34,383 nucleotides of DNA, taken from assembly GCA_020344375.1 (NCBI GenBank), contig CP070823.1:1929463-1963845 (forward strand), written 5' to 3'. The translations under genes and the position numbers were made by a program. Numbering within the stretch: the first letter of the stretch is position 1; the number at the start of each line of letters is the position of its first letter. The DNA is from Gemmatimonadota bacterium. GTDB taxonomy: Bacteria; Gemmatimonadota; Gemmatimonadetes; Palauibacterales; KS3-K002. The notes under the pieces are model-generated. The model saw nothing but the letters and a program-made list of their open reading frames with translations. It searched no databases and had not been told where the DNA came from. This document shows positions 1-9,085 of this stretch, piece by piece.

Positions 1-1137
1 ACGCTGGCGGAGCGTAAGATCGCGGCCTGGATCCAGGACCGCAGTGGGCCCAACCGTGTGGGCCCCTGGGGTGTGCTCCAGCCCATCGCGGATGGGTTGA
101 AGAACTTCGTCAAGGAAGAGAACCTCCCGGGCGGCGCCAGCCGCTGGCTCTTCTACCTGGCGCCGGTCATTTCGATGTTCCCGGCTTTCGTTGTGTTCGC
201 TGTGATACCCTTCGCGGCTCCGCTGGCCACGCCCTGGGGAACCGTGAACATGATCGTCGCGGATCTGCCGATCGGCTTCCTGTTCATTGTCGCGTTGAGC
301 TCGCTCGGTGTCTACGGGCTGGTGCTGGCCGGTTGGTCTTCGAACAGCAAGTACCCGTTCCTGGGCGGTGTGCGTGCCTCGGCGCAGATGATCAGCTACG
401 AGGTAGCGTTGGGGCTCAGTCTGGTGCCGATACTCATGCTGTCCGGCAACGTATCGCTGCCCGAGATCGTGCGGCAGCAGCAGACCACGCTCTGGTACGT
501 GCTCCCGCTGCTGGTCGGGTTCCTTTGCTTCGCGGTCTCGTATTTTGCGGAGACGAACCGACTGCCCTTCGACTTGCCGGAGGCGGAGTCGGAGTTGGTC
601 CACGGTTTCCATACCGAGTACTCGGCGATGAAATTCGCGATCTTTCTGCTGGCCGAGTACGCGAACCTGATAACGGCTTCCGCACTGATGGCAACCTTCT
701 TCTTCGGCGGTTGGGATATCCCCTTTTGGTCCGGGGACAACATGGCCGTTGCCGCCGACGGTACGGTCGTTGGCGCTACGCCCGCTTGGTGGATCACCAT
801 GCTGACAGCCGTCGTCTTCGCGCTCAAGACGGCGTTCTTCGTGTTCGTCTTCATCTGGGTGCGCTGGACCGTGCCACGCTTCCGTTACGACCAGGTGATG
901 GCGCTGGGCTGGAAGGTGCTGATCCCGCTGGTCGTTGTGTACATCGCGGTTCTTGGGGTCGCGATGCTGGTGCTGAGCGGGGCTGGCATCGAGTTCGGGC
1001 TCGCCTATGTCGGGTGGCTTGCGGCCTTGAACGTGGTTCTGTTCTTGGCGGTCTTCTTCTGGCTGGATAGGAGTCGTGTGGTTACAGGGGCTGGCTGGAG
1101 GCAGGTTCGCTCCTATCAGCTCCAGTCACGGAGATAG
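1..1137 (+). CDS. nuoH: NADH-quinone oxidoreductase subunit H (5'-truncated)
   Basis: Membrane subunit of respiratory complex I. It joins the peripheral arm to the proton-pumping membrane arm and helps form the quinone-binding chamber. The reading frame is open from base 1, so the true start lies upstream and 378 codons are visible. The first visible residues include the family block AWIQDRSGPNRVGPWG. Further in is ETNRLPFDLPEAESELV followed by FHTEYSAMKFA, the acidic loop that borders the quinone site. About seven or eight hydrophobic segments fill the rest. An apparent GTG start at 58 lies inside the conserved block and is not the real start. It is followed 3 bp later by nuoI in the usual complex I order, and subunits A-G are presumably upstream of the window. 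Confidence 0.97.
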   Translation, partial: TLAERKIAAWIQDRSGPNRVGPWGVLQPIADGLKNFVKEENLPGGASRWLFYLAPVISMFPAFVVFAVIPFAAPLATPWGTVNMIVADLPIGFLFIVALSSLGVYGLVLAGWSSNSKYPFLGGVRASAQMISYEVALGLSLVPILMLSGNVSLPEIVRQQQTTLWYVLPLLVGFLCFAVSYFAETNRLPFDLPEAESELVHGFHTEYSAMKFAIFLLAEYANLITASALMATFFFGGWDIPFWSGDNMAVAADGTVVGATPAWWITMLTAVVFALKTAFFVFVFIWVRWTVPRFRYDQVMALGWKVLIPLVVVYIAVLGVAMLVLSGAGIEFGLAYVGWLAALNVVLFLAVFFWLDRSRVVTGAGWRQVRSYQLQSRR

Positions 1138-1140
1138 CGT

Positions 1141-1638
1141 ATGGCGATTGGCGTGGTGACAGTCGAAAGGCCGGAACAGGGGGTCTCCTATCTGCGGGCG
1201 ACGCTCAAGGGTATGGCGCTGACCTTCAAGCATCTCGTAAGGCCGATAACGGTCAGCCAGCAGTATCCTGAGGAGAAGTGGGAGCTTGCCCCGCGTTGGC
1301 GCGGCACGCACCGGATGGCCGTGCATGAAGATGGGCGCGCCAAGTGTGTGGCCTGTGGCCTGTGTCCGACAATCTGTCCCGCGAATTGCATTAAGCTGGT
1401 CCCTGCGGAGGATGAAAACGGGGAGCGGTACGCAGCTGTGTACGAGATCGACGAGTTCCGCTGCATCTTCTGCGGATACTGCCAGGAAGTCTGCCCAGTC
1501 GAGGCCATACACGTGGGAGTTCATTATGAGGCCGCCGAGTACAGCCGAGAGAGGTTCGTCTATGATCTCGAGCGGCTGTGCGCGCAGGACCACCCCTTTA
1601 CGCAGCTCTGGGATCCGGAGGATCCCGCATCGGAGTGA
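1141..1638 (+). CDS. nuoI: NADH-quinone oxidoreductase subunit I (two 4Fe-4S ferredoxin)
   Basis: Complex I subunit that carries two [4Fe-4S] clusters (N6a and N6b) passing electrons toward the quinone site. The protein is 165 residues, a normal family length. Two CxxCxxCxxxCP motifs are visible, with cysteines at 69, 72, 75, 79 and at 108, 111, 114, 118. The second begins CIFCGYCQEVCP. The start ATG lies 3 bp after the nuoH stop, with a CGGAG ribosome binding site just upstream. It lies between nuoH and nuoJ as in most nuo operons. Nothing unusual is seen. Confidence 0.98.
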   Translation: MAIGVVTVERPEQGVSYLRATLKGMALTFKHLVRPITVSQQYPEEKWELAPRWRGTHRMAVHEDGRAKCVACGLCPTICPANCIKLVPAEDENGERYAAVYEIDEFRCIFCGYCQEVCPVEAIHVGVHYEAAEYSRERFVYDLERLCAQDHPFTQLWDPEDPASE

Positions 1639-1652
1639 AGGCTAGGTTCGCC

Positions 1653-2165
1653 ATGGATCTGAGCCAGATCGTATTTTACCTCTTCGCCGGCGTCGCCGTG
1701 GCCAGCAGCGTGCTGATGGTCACGCGCAAGAACCCGGTCTACGCCGCCCTGTACCTTGTATTGACACTATTCTCTATCGCCGGACTCTTCGTGCTGCTCG
1801 ATGCCCATTTCCTGGCGGCGCTTCAGGTTGTGGTCTATGCCGGGGCTATCCTGGTGTTGTTCCTCTTCGTGATCATGCTGCTCAACCTGGGACACGCCTT
1901 CGAGCCCGACATTCGAGGGCGCTTCTGGTGGGTCTTCGCCGCCGGGCTCGGCCTCGTTCTGCTCGCCGAGCTGGTGGCGGTGATGCGGGGCGCTCCGGAG
2001 CGGCCCGAGGCTGATATCGTGGGGCCGCTGCTGGAGGCCAGGGGGGCGGTCGCGGCCGTCGCCGAACCACTGTTCCAGAGCTACGTGGTGGCCCTTGAGA
2101 TCACGGGTATCTTGCTACTGGTCGCGATGGTGGGTGCGGTGGTGATCGCCAAGCGGAAGGCGTGA
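1653..2165 (+). CDS. nuoJ: NADH-quinone oxidoreductase subunit J
   Basis: Small polytopic membrane subunit of complex I, 170 residues with about five hydrophobic segments. The family signature is visible in [20 protein letters not shown] and in the glycine-rich [18 protein letters not shown], which forms the mobile TM3 pi-bulge region in known structures. The frame is open further upstream to 1578, but that would overlap nuoI by 61 bp. The ATG at 1653 begins [11 protein letters not shown], matches the family N-terminus and follows the nuoI stop by 14 bp. It ends 4 bp before nuoK. Identification rests on sequence signature plus position. Confidence 0.95.
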   Translation: MDLSQIVFYLFAGVAVASSVLMVTRKNPVYAALYLVLTLFSIAGLFVLLDAHFLAALQVVVYAGAILVLFLFVIMLLNLGHAFEPDIRGRFWWVFAAGLGLVLLAELVAVMRGAPERPEADIVGPLLEARGAVAAVAEPLFQSYVVALEITGILLLVAMVGAVVIAKRKA

Positions 2166-2169
2166 CGGC

Positions 2170-2463
2170 ATGCTCATCGAATCTCTATTGCTCAGCGCGA
2201 TCCTGTTTGCCGTTGGCGTGGCGGGCGTGCTGCTGCGTCGCAACGCTATCGTGATGTTCATGTGCATAGAGCTGATGCTGAATGCTGTGAACCTCTTCTT
2301 GGTCGCGGTGTCCAGATACGCCGGGATCGAGGGGCAGGTGTTCGTGATATTCGTGATGACGGTTGCAGCTGCCGAGGCAGCCGTGGGGCTGGCCATCATT
2401 ATTTCGATCTTCCGCCACTACGAATCCGTTGACGTCCGCAACTTCAGGCTACTGAGATGGTAG
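2170..2463 (+). CDS. nuoK: NADH-quinone oxidoreductase subunit K
   Basis: Small membrane subunit of complex I, 97 residues with three transmembrane helices, homologous to the MrpC antiporter subunit. The conserved block [20 protein letters not shown] contains the buried glutamate of TM2 (E in CIELMLNA). The second conserved glutamate is in [11 protein letters not shown] in TM3. Both are known proton-channel residues in this family. The last 7 bp overlap the start of nuoL, so translation of the two is probably coupled. Confidence 0.97.
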   Translation: MLIESLLLSAILFAVGVAGVLLRRNAIVMFMCIELMLNAVNLFLVAVSRYAGIEGQVFVIFVMTVAAAEAAVGLAIIISIFRHYESVDVRNFRLLRW

Positions 2464-4517
2464 GAGTGCCAGTTCTGGATTCCATGCTTGCGCTGGTTCA
2501 GGAAGCGACGACGCACGAGCGGGCCTACGTGCCGTTCCTCCCCTCCTGGATGATCTTGCTGCCGTTCATCGGGTTCGTGATCAACGGAGCCGTGGGATAT
2601 CTGGCGCCGGATCGGCGCAAGCTGGTGAGCGCCGTCGGCCCCGGGGTCCTCGGGCTGTCGTTTCTGGTCGCCGCAGTGAACCTCGTGCTGCTAATAGCGG
2701 CGCATGATGCGGAGCCGGTTATTCGGAGCTATTGGACCTGGATGGAGGTCGGGCAGCTTCGCATCGAGGCGGCGCTGCAGCTCGATCAGCTCTCCGTCAT
2801 GATGGCGCTGGTCGTCACGTGCGTGAGCTTCATCATACACATATACAGCATCGGCTACATGGGGGAGGATCCGGGCTACGCGCGCTACTTCTCCTTCCTC
2901 AACCTGTTCGTCTTCTTCATGCTCGTGTTGGTCCTCGCAGCGAACTTCCCGCTGATGTTTGTCGGTTGGGAAGGGGTCGGGCTGTGCTCGTACCTGCTTA
3001 TCGGCTTCTGGTTTACCGAGCCCGCGAAGGCCGATGCCGGGCAGAAGGCTTTTATCGTTAACCGAATCGGCGACTTCGGCTTCTTGGCGGCGATGTTCGC
3101 CCTGTTCGCCTACCTGGGGACGCTGGACTTCCAGGCGGTCTTCGCCATTGCTCCACGGGGGTTCGAGTACGGCGGTGCTGCCGTAACGCTGATTACGCTG
3201 TTCCTCTTCCTGGGTTGCACGGGCAAATCGGCACAGATCCCGCTTTACGTGTGGTTGCCGGACGCCATGCACGGGCCGACGCCGGTTTCGGCCTTGATCC
3301 ATGCAGCTACAATGGTCACGGCCGGCGTCTACCTGGTGGCCCGCACAGGTGTGCTCTTCGCGCTTGCACCACTGAGCATGACGGTGGTTGCCGTTGTCGG
3401 AGCCGTAACCGCCCTTTTCGCCGCGACAATCGCAGTCCAGCAGTTCGACATCAAGCGGGTCATCGCCTACAGCACGATCTCGCAACTCGGCTACATGTTC
3501 CTGGCAGTCGGTGTTGGCGCCTACACAGCGGGCATCTTCCACCTGGCGACCCACGCCTTCTTCAAGGCGTTGCTCTTCTTGGCTTCTGGTGCGGTGATCC
3601 ATGCCATGCATCACGCGCTCGAGCACGCGGGCGAAGAGGCGGGTGAGGATGTGACCCAGGACATGCGGAACATGGGTGGGCTGAAGGCCTACCTGCCGAC
3701 GTCGTTCAGGACCGCATGGATAGGCGCGCTGGCGCTGGCGGGGGTCTTCCCGCTGGCTGGATTCTTCTCGAAGGATGAGATCATCTGGTCGGCAGGCGCG
3801 CGAGGGCAAACGCTTCTCTGGGTGCTGGCGGTTCTCACGGCGCTGCTCACAGCGGGCTACATCACGCGCTGGCTCGTGATGGTGTTCCACGGTGCGAGCC
3901 GCGTTGGCGAGGGTGCTCGGAGGTATCTCCGCGCAGCGCCGAGCGTGATGCTCGTCGCGCTTGTTTTGCTCGCCGTTGGCTCCGTGGTGAGCGGCTGGGT
4001 GAACGTTCCGGAAGCGCTGCCTCTGCTGCCCGAATTCACCTGGCTGCACCAGTTCCTCCATCCCAGCTTTGAGGCCGCCGAGCACGTGCTGGTCGAGCAC
4101 ATGGGCGAGCCGGCGCACGTGGCGCCGCTCGGCGGCGGGGAAGGCACCTGGGCAGTCCTATCCACGACCGCGGCGATCTTGGTGGTGATCTTCACGTTCA
4201 TGGCGCTGCGCGGGAAGCGGTACCTGTCGGCACGGGAAGCGGCCGAGCCGACCGGATTGTGGCGTCTCCTGTACCGCAAGTGGTATGTGGACGAGCTCTA
4301 CGACCTAGTGATCGTGAAACCGTTCAAGGCGTTGTGCATGGTCTCGTGGCGCGTGATCGATCAGGGGTTGATCGATGGCGCGCTGGTCGACGGCGTGGCC
4401 TACACGACGCGATTCGGAGGCTGGGTGGTCAGCCGTTTCCAGACGGGATACGTCGGGACGTACGTGCTGATCATCGTGATTGGCATTCTCATCATCCTCG
4501 GGGCCGTGGCCCTATAG
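2457..4517 (+). CDS. nuoL: NADH-quinone oxidoreductase subunit L (antiporter-like)
   Basis: Distal antiporter-like proton-pumping subunit of complex I, 686 residues. Key charged residues of the family are present: Glu172 in [18 protein letters not shown], Lys257 in [18 protein letters not shown], and Lys439 in [10 protein letters not shown]. The histidine-rich TM8 region is also there ([12 protein letters not shown] and [11 protein letters not shown]). The last ~90 residues contain the amphipathic lateral helix and the final TM helix, which separates NuoL from NuoM and NuoN. The chosen ATG overlaps nuoK by 7 bp. A second ATG at 2484 ([13 protein letters not shown]) is a possible alternative start. 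Confidence 0.97.
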   Translation: MVGVPVLDSMLALVQEATTHERAYVPFLPSWMILLPFIGFVINGAVGYLAPDRRKLVSAVGPGVLGLSFLVAAVNLVLLIAAHDAEPVIRSYWTWMEVGQLRIEAALQLDQLSVMMALVVTCVSFIIHIYSIGYMGEDPGYARYFSFLNLFVFFMLVLVLAANFPLMFVGWEGVGLCSYLLIGFWFTEPAKADAGQKAFIVNRIGDFGFLAAMFALFAYLGTLDFQAVFAIAPRGFEYGGAAVTLITLFLFLGCTGKSAQIPLYVWLPDAMHGPTPVSALIHAATMVTAGVYLVARTGVLFALAPLSMTVVAVVGAVTALFAATIAVQQFDIKRVIAYSTISQLGYMFLAVGVGAYTAGIFHLATHAFFKALLFLASGAVIHAMHHALEHAGEEAGEDVTQDMRNMGGLKAYLPTSFRTAWIGALALAGVFPLAGFFSKDEIIWSAGARGQTLLWVLAVLTALLTAGYITRWLVMVFHGASRVGEGARRYLRAAPSVMLVALVLLAVGSVVSGWVNVPEALPLLPEFTWLHQFLHPSFEAAEHVLVEHMGEPAHVAPLGGGEGTWAVLSTTAAILVVIFTFMALRGKRYLSAREAAEPTGLWRLLYRKWYVDELYDLVIVKPFKALCMVSWRVIDQGLIDGALVDGVAYTTRFGGWVVSRFQTGYVGTYVLIIVIGILIILGAVAL

Positions 4518-4529
4518 GGAATAGGCGCC

Positions 4530-6107
4530 ATGTCACAACTGGCGACTCTGTATAGCAGTCACTGGATCATAACCTTCCTGGTCTTCTTCCCGGCCGTCGC
4601 GGGGCTGGTCTGCCTCTTCCTGCCCAGGGAGCGAATACGCTACTGGGCGTTCACAGCCGCGATGCTGGAATTCCTGGTCTCGCTGCCGCTGTTCTGGACC
4701 TTCAAGATCGGGCGGGTGGGTTGGCAGAACTTCGTCACGGAGCCGTGGATTCCCGACTGGGGCATCTCTTATGCGCTGGGGGTGGATGGGATCTCGCTGC
4801 TGCTCATCCTGCTGACGACGTTCCTGTTGCCGATATCGGTGCTGGTCTCGTGGGACCAGATCAAAGAGAAGGAGCGCGCTTACTATGCGATGCTTCTCAT
4901 TCTGGTGACCGGCATCCTGGGTGTCTTCGTCGCGCTCGACCTCTTCCTTTTCTACGTCTTCTGGGAAGTCACCCTGATTCCGATGTACTTCTTGATCGGC
5001 GTGTGGGGACACGAGCGCCGGATCTATGCGGCTGTCAAGTTCTTCCTGTTCACGGCGCTCGGCTCCCTGCTCATGCTGGTCGCCATCTTGGTGCTCTTCT
5101 GGCTTCACATCGACCAGTTCGGCGTCACGAGTCTGGGGTACGCGGACATGCTGAGGGTCGAGGTGCCAGGATCGCTGCAGTACTGGCTATTCGCGGCGTT
5201 CGCCCTCGCTTTCGCGATCAAGGTGCCGATATTCCCCTTCCACACATGGTTGCCCGACGCACACGTGGAGGCACCGACGGCAGGCTCGGTGATTCTGGCC
5301 GCCGTCCTGCTGAAGCTGGGCGTCTATGGCTTCCTGCGGTTCGCCATCCCGTTTTTCCCGAGCGCGGCACTGAGCCAAACCGTGCTCATGACCATGATGG
5401 CCTTGGCGCTGATGGGGATCATCTACACGGCGTGGGTGGCGGCCGTTCAGCCCAACCTCAAGAAGCTGATCGCCTACACGTCGGTGGCTCACCTGGGGTT
5501 CATCATGGTGGGGACATTCGCTCTGACCAGTCACTCGGTGACGGGCGGCGTCCTGCAGATGGTCAATCACGGGCTCTCGACAGGGGCCCTGTTCATTCTG
5601 GCGGGCTTCCTCTACAATCGGCGCCACACGTATGAGATCTCGGAGTACAGCGGGCTGGCCAAGGTGATACCGGTCTATTCGGGTTGCCTGGTCCTCGTCG
5701 CGCTGTCGTCTATTGGATTGCCTGGCCTGAACGGCTTCGTCGGGGAGTTCCTCATCCTGATCGGCTCTTTCGGCCGGCATCCCTGGATTACGCTGCTGGC
5801 CACGACGGGCGTGATCTTCGCAGCCTACTATATGCTGCCGATGATCCGGCGTGCCGTGTGGAACGACTTGAGACATGATGAGAATCGGCAGCTGCTTGAC
5901 CTTTCGCGCTTGGAGCTGGCGATCATCGTTCCGCTGCTGATCATGATCGTGCTGATGGGAGTCTATCCCAAGCCATTCATTGACCGAATTGCCGCCTCCG
6001 CTGAGTCGTTGAGCGAAGAAATCGTGCTCATCGCCGGCCAGGATGCCCAGCCGCAGCAGCGCGTGGTCGCTGGCGACTTCACGGGAAGCCGGGCGGGAAC
6101 GCAGTGA
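4530..6107 (+). CDS. nuoM: NADH-quinone oxidoreductase subunit M (antiporter-like)
   Basis: Middle antiporter-like proton-pumping subunit of complex I, 525 residues and around 14 hydrophobic segments. The conserved glutamate is Glu146 in FYVFWEVTLIPMYFLIGVWG. The conserved lysine is Lys231 in AFAIKVPIFPFHTWLPDAH. The TM8 histidine block YTSVAHLGFIMVG and the lysine-bearing LKKLIAY are also visible. It lies 12 bp after nuoL and ends in a 4-bp GTGA overlap with nuoN. The C-terminal ~30 residues, after YPKPFIDRIA, are not conserved in the family and look disordered. Confidence 0.97.
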   Translation: MSQLATLYSSHWIITFLVFFPAVAGLVCLFLPRERIRYWAFTAAMLEFLVSLPLFWTFKIGRVGWQNFVTEPWIPDWGISYALGVDGISLLLILLTTFLLPISVLVSWDQIKEKERAYYAMLLILVTGILGVFVALDLFLFYVFWEVTLIPMYFLIGVWGHERRIYAAVKFFLFTALGSLLMLVAILVLFWLHIDQFGVTSLGYADMLRVEVPGSLQYWLFAAFALAFAIKVPIFPFHTWLPDAHVEAPTAGSVILAAVLLKLGVYGFLRFAIPFFPSAALSQTVLMTMMALALMGIIYTAWVAAVQPNLKKLIAYTSVAHLGFIMVGTFALTSHSVTGGVLQMVNHGLSTGALFILAGFLYNRRHTYEISEYSGLAKVIPVYSGCLVLVALSSIGLPGLNGFVGEFLILIGSFGRHPWITLLATTGVIFAAYYMLPMIRRAVWNDLRHDENRQLLDLSRLELAIIVPLLIMIVLMGVYPKPFIDRIAASAESLSEEIVLIAGQDAQPQQRVVAGDFTGSRAGTQ

Positions 6108-7621
6108 GTTTGGAGATGCAGATAGATTTCTCGAACTACCTCGACTATCTGTGGGCGTTGCTGCCGGAGACGGTTCTCGCGACGGCGGCGCTGATCCTGC
6201 TTTTGTACGACGGGTTTGCGAGAAAGAACGCCTCCGGCATTCGAGCCCTCGCATGGGCGAGCGTAGTGGCCATTGCGCTGGCCGCGGTCGCCAACGTTTG
6301 GCTGATGGGGGTCCAGGAGGTAGGGCGGACCGGGCAGATCGCGATCGACGGCTTTCGGATCTTCACCAACTTCCTGTTCCTGGGCGCAGCCGCCTTGGTG
6401 GTCCTGATCTCGTTCGACTACACGGAGCGCGAGGGGATCACGCAAGGCGAGTTCTACGCGCTCCTGCTGTTTGCGGTTGTCGGGATGATGCTGTTGGCAG
6501 GTAGCCGCGACTTGATCCTCATCTTCCTCAGCTTCGAGCTGATGTCGTTGGCCGTCTATGTGCTGGTGGGATTCAAGCGGCGGGATCCCAGGTCGGCGGA
6601 AGCGGCGTTGAAGTACTTCCTGCTGGGGGCATTCTCGAGCGCGTTCCTCCTCTACGGGATGGCAATGCTGTTCGCGGCGGGCGGCACGACTAACCTGGGT
6701 CTGATGCGGGAGACGCTGGACGCGGGCGCGATCGGTGCGCTGGCCCTAGTAGGCATGGCGCTGCTCGCGATCGGCTTTGGATTCAAGGTCTCAGCGGTGC
6801 CGTTCCATGTCTGGACACCCGACGCTTACGAAGGGGCACCGACGCCCATCACGGCTTTCCTGGCAGCGGCTATCAAGGCGGCCGCCTTCGCCGCTTTCAT
6901 TCGCATATTCGTCGTGGGGCTGGGCGATCTCCACGTGCACTGGGAGCGACTGATCTGGTGGCTCGCCATGCTAACGATGATCGTTCCCAACTTGATCGCC
7001 CTCGTGCAGAACAATATCAAGCGACTGCTTGCCTACTCTTCGATTGCGCATGCGGGGTACCTGCTCGTGGCGCTGGTCGCGGCCAACGAGTCGGGCATGG
7101 CATCCTTTTTGTTCTACCTGGTGGCCTATACCGTGATGATCGTGGGTGCGTTCGCGATCGTCTTGATGCTGGCTGGTCAGCAGGACCGTCGCCAGGGCCT
7201 GTCCGACTACGCTGGGCTAGGCTGGAGCCATCCCTGGGCCGCGGCCATCCTTTCGCTCTTCTTGATCTCGCTTGCGGGATTGCCGCCGACGGCGGGATTC
7301 GTGGGGAAGTTCTACATCCTGAGGGCGTCCGTGGAGGCCGGCTACGTCAATCTCGCCGTGATCCTGGCCGTCACGACGCTCATCTCGTACTGGTACTATC
7401 TCCGCGTTATCGTGACCATGTACATGAAGCCGTCGATCGAGCCCATAGGACGCGTGCCTTGGGGGAACTCACTGCGTGCCGCGCTGGTTGTGTGCTCGCT
7501 CATCACCGTCTTGCTCGGGATCCTTCCGTCGTGGCCGCTGCTGAAGGCGCGCCAGAGTGTGGAGGGGCTGAGACGCGTGGTTGAGCGCGTAGAAGACTCC
7601 AACCCCCTAACACAGCCCTAG
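6104..7621 (+). CDS. nuoN: NADH-quinone oxidoreductase subunit N (antiporter-like)
   Basis: Third antiporter-like proton-pumping subunit of complex I, 505 residues. Conserved charges are Glu145 in FLSFELMSLAVYVLVGFKR and Lys228 in GFGFKVSAVPFHVWTPD. The block NNIKRLLAYSSIAHAGYLL is typical of the family. The start is the GTG at 6104, which overlaps the nuoM stop (GTGA). An ATG at 6116 (MQIDFSNYL) is an alternative with no better ribosome binding site. This is the last gene of the nuo set. It is followed by 60 bp without a gene and then by an unrelated phosphohexomutase. Confidence 0.97.
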   Translation: MSLEMQIDFSNYLDYLWALLPETVLATAALILLLYDGFARKNASGIRALAWASVVAIALAAVANVWLMGVQEVGRTGQIAIDGFRIFTNFLFLGAAALVVLISFDYTEREGITQGEFYALLLFAVVGMMLLAGSRDLILIFLSFELMSLAVYVLVGFKRRDPRSAEAALKYFLLGAFSSAFLLYGMAMLFAAGGTTNLGLMRETLDAGAIGALALVGMALLAIGFGFKVSAVPFHVWTPDAYEGAPTPITAFLAAAIKAAAFAAFIRIFVVGLGDLHVHWERLIWWLAMLTMIVPNLIALVQNNIKRLLAYSSIAHAGYLLVALVAANESGMASFLFYLVAYTVMIVGAFAIVLMLAGQQDRRQGLSDYAGLGWSHPWAAAILSLFLISLAGLPPTAGFVGKFYILRASVEAGYVNLAVILAVTTLISYWYYLRVIVTMYMKPSIEPIGRVPWGNSLRAALVVCSLITVLLGILPSWPLLKARQSVEGLRRVVERVEDSNPLTQP

Positions 7622-7681
7622 ACGTCTCCCGAGCAGCAGCCGGATACTTAGGATGGAGCGGATCCCTGCGGAGGCTGAAAG

Positions 7682-9052
7682 ATGACGCGGGTGAGCCATC
7701 ACATCTTTCGCGAGTACGACATCCGAGGCGTAGTCGGGAAGGACTTGACGCCGGCGACGGCAGCGCACGTAGGTCGGGCATTCGGGAGCCAAGTCCGTGA
7801 GGATCTAGGCCTGGTTGGCCCGGCCATCGCCCTCGGGCACGACAACCGCCTGAGTTCTGTCGAGCTGGCTGCCGCGTTCGCGGACGGGTTGACGGCGAGC
7901 GGGGCGCGTGTGCTCCACGTCGGTCTGGTGCCGACGCCGGCGCTCTACTTCGCCGTTCACGACCTGGAAGCCGACGCGGGCATTCAGGTGACCGGCTCGC
8001 ATAACCCGCCAGAGTACAACGGTTTCAAGATGCTGACTGCGCGCGGCCCGTTCTATGGCAAGGCGATCCAGAAGTTGCGAGAGCGCATCGAGTCCCAACG
8101 ATTCGCCGAGGGGCCGGGGCAGCTTGAAGAGCATCCTATCCTAGACGCCTACTTGGCTGACTTGATGGGGCGTTTCCGCTTGAAGCGGCCGGTCAAGGTT
8201 GTCATCGATTGCGGCAACGGTACAGGCAGTCTGGCTGCGGTACCTGCGCTGGAGGGGATCGGAGCGAGCGTCGATGCCCTTTATTGCATCTCGGATGGCA
8301 GCTTCCCAAATCATCATCCGGATCCGACGGTTGATGCGAATCTCCTCGAGCTCATCGAGCGAGTCCGTGCTACCGGTGCCGAGCTCGGGGTCGCCTTCGA
8401 CGGCGACGCTGACCGCATCGGCGCGGTCGATGAGAACGGCACGATCGTGCGTGGCGACTACCTGTTGCTGATCTATGCCCTCGATGCGCTGCGGAGGAGT
8501 CGAGGCGAGCAGATCATCTTCGATGTCAAGTGCTCGCAGGTACTGGAGGACAGCATCCGCAAGGCCGGCGGGCGTCCGATCATGTGGAAGACCGGCCACT
8601 CGCTGATCAAAGAGAAGATGCGCGAGACGGGCGCCCGGATCGCCGGGGAGATGAGCGGTCACATGTTCTTCGGCGACGACTATTACGGCTTCGACGATGC
8701 GCTGTATGCCGCCTGCCGGCTCGTGGATATCATCTCGCGTGAGGGCAGGCCGCTGTCCCGCCTGCTCGAGGGCGTCGCTCGCCCGGCCTCGACGCCAGAG
8801 ATCCGGGTGGACTGCGAGGATGAGAAGAAGTTCGAGGTCGTCGCTCGTGCCGTCGAGTACTTCAAGCAGCAATACGACGTCATCGATGTGGATGGTGCGC
8901 GCATCCGTATGCAGGACGGCTGGGCCCTGATCCGGGCGAGCAACACTCAGCCGATTCTGGTGCTGCGCTTCGAGGCTGCCAGCGAGGAGCAGCTCGAGGC
9001 CATCCGCGCTGAGGTGAACGGCTGGCTGCGAGGCCAGGGGCTCGACGTCTAG
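7682..9052 (+). CDS. Phosphomannomutase/phosphoglucomutase (AlgC-type)
   Basis: Alpha-D-phosphohexomutase that interconverts hexose 1- and 6-phosphates. This feeds sugar nucleotides for envelope polysaccharide and also glycogen or glycolytic pools. The 456-residue protein has all four family motifs. The phosphoserine loop is TGSHNPPEYNG (Ser106). The Mg-binding loop is DGDADRIG (Asp240, 242, 244). The sugar-specificity loop is GEMSGH (322-327). The C-terminal phosphate-binding loop is RASNTQP (418-424). GEMSGH and the overall layout match the AlgC/PMM-PGM subgroup, which uses both glucose and mannose, rather than GlmM. The start ATG has a GGAGG site 8 bp upstream. The symbol could be algC or manB; substrate preference cannot be fixed from sequence alone. 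Confidence 0.92.
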   Translation: MTRVSHHIFREYDIRGVVGKDLTPATAAHVGRAFGSQVREDLGLVGPAIALGHDNRLSSVELAAAFADGLTASGARVLHVGLVPTPALYFAVHDLEADAGIQVTGSHNPPEYNGFKMLTARGPFYGKAIQKLRERIESQRFAEGPGQLEEHPILDAYLADLMGRFRLKRPVKVVIDCGNGTGSLAAVPALEGIGASVDALYCISDGSFPNHHPDPTVDANLLELIERVRATGAELGVAFDGDADRIGAVDENGTIVRGDYLLLIYALDALRRSRGEQIIFDVKCSQVLEDSIRKAGGRPIMWKTGHSLIKEKMRETGARIAGEMSGHMFFGDDYYGFDDALYAACRLVDIISREGRPLSRLLEGVARPASTPEIRVDCEDEKKFEVVARAVEYFKQQYDVIDVDGARIRMQDGWALIRASNTQPILVLRFEAASEEQLEAIRAEVNGWLRGQGLDV

Positions 9053-9085
9053 AGAGGTCTCGTCGTCGGCCGAACGGGGGAAGGG

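Noticed and set aside
1761-1789. TTGACA inside nuoJ as an internal promoter.
   Set aside because: No -10-like hexamer lies 16-18 bp downstream, and the sequence codes for a conserved helix.
2691-4118. Minus-strand open frame of about 475 codons antisense to nuoL.
   Set aside because: The product is highly charged, with runs of Arg, His, Glu and Gln, as expected for the complement of a hydrophobic membrane-protein gene. nuoL is certain.
1-7621. Membrane subunits as part of a hydrogenase or Mrp antiporter rather than complex I.
   Set aside because: NuoH quinone-loop residues, a NuoI two-cluster ferredoxin, NuoJ and the H-I-J-K-L-M-N order together fit complex I and no hydrogenase subunit is present in the window.
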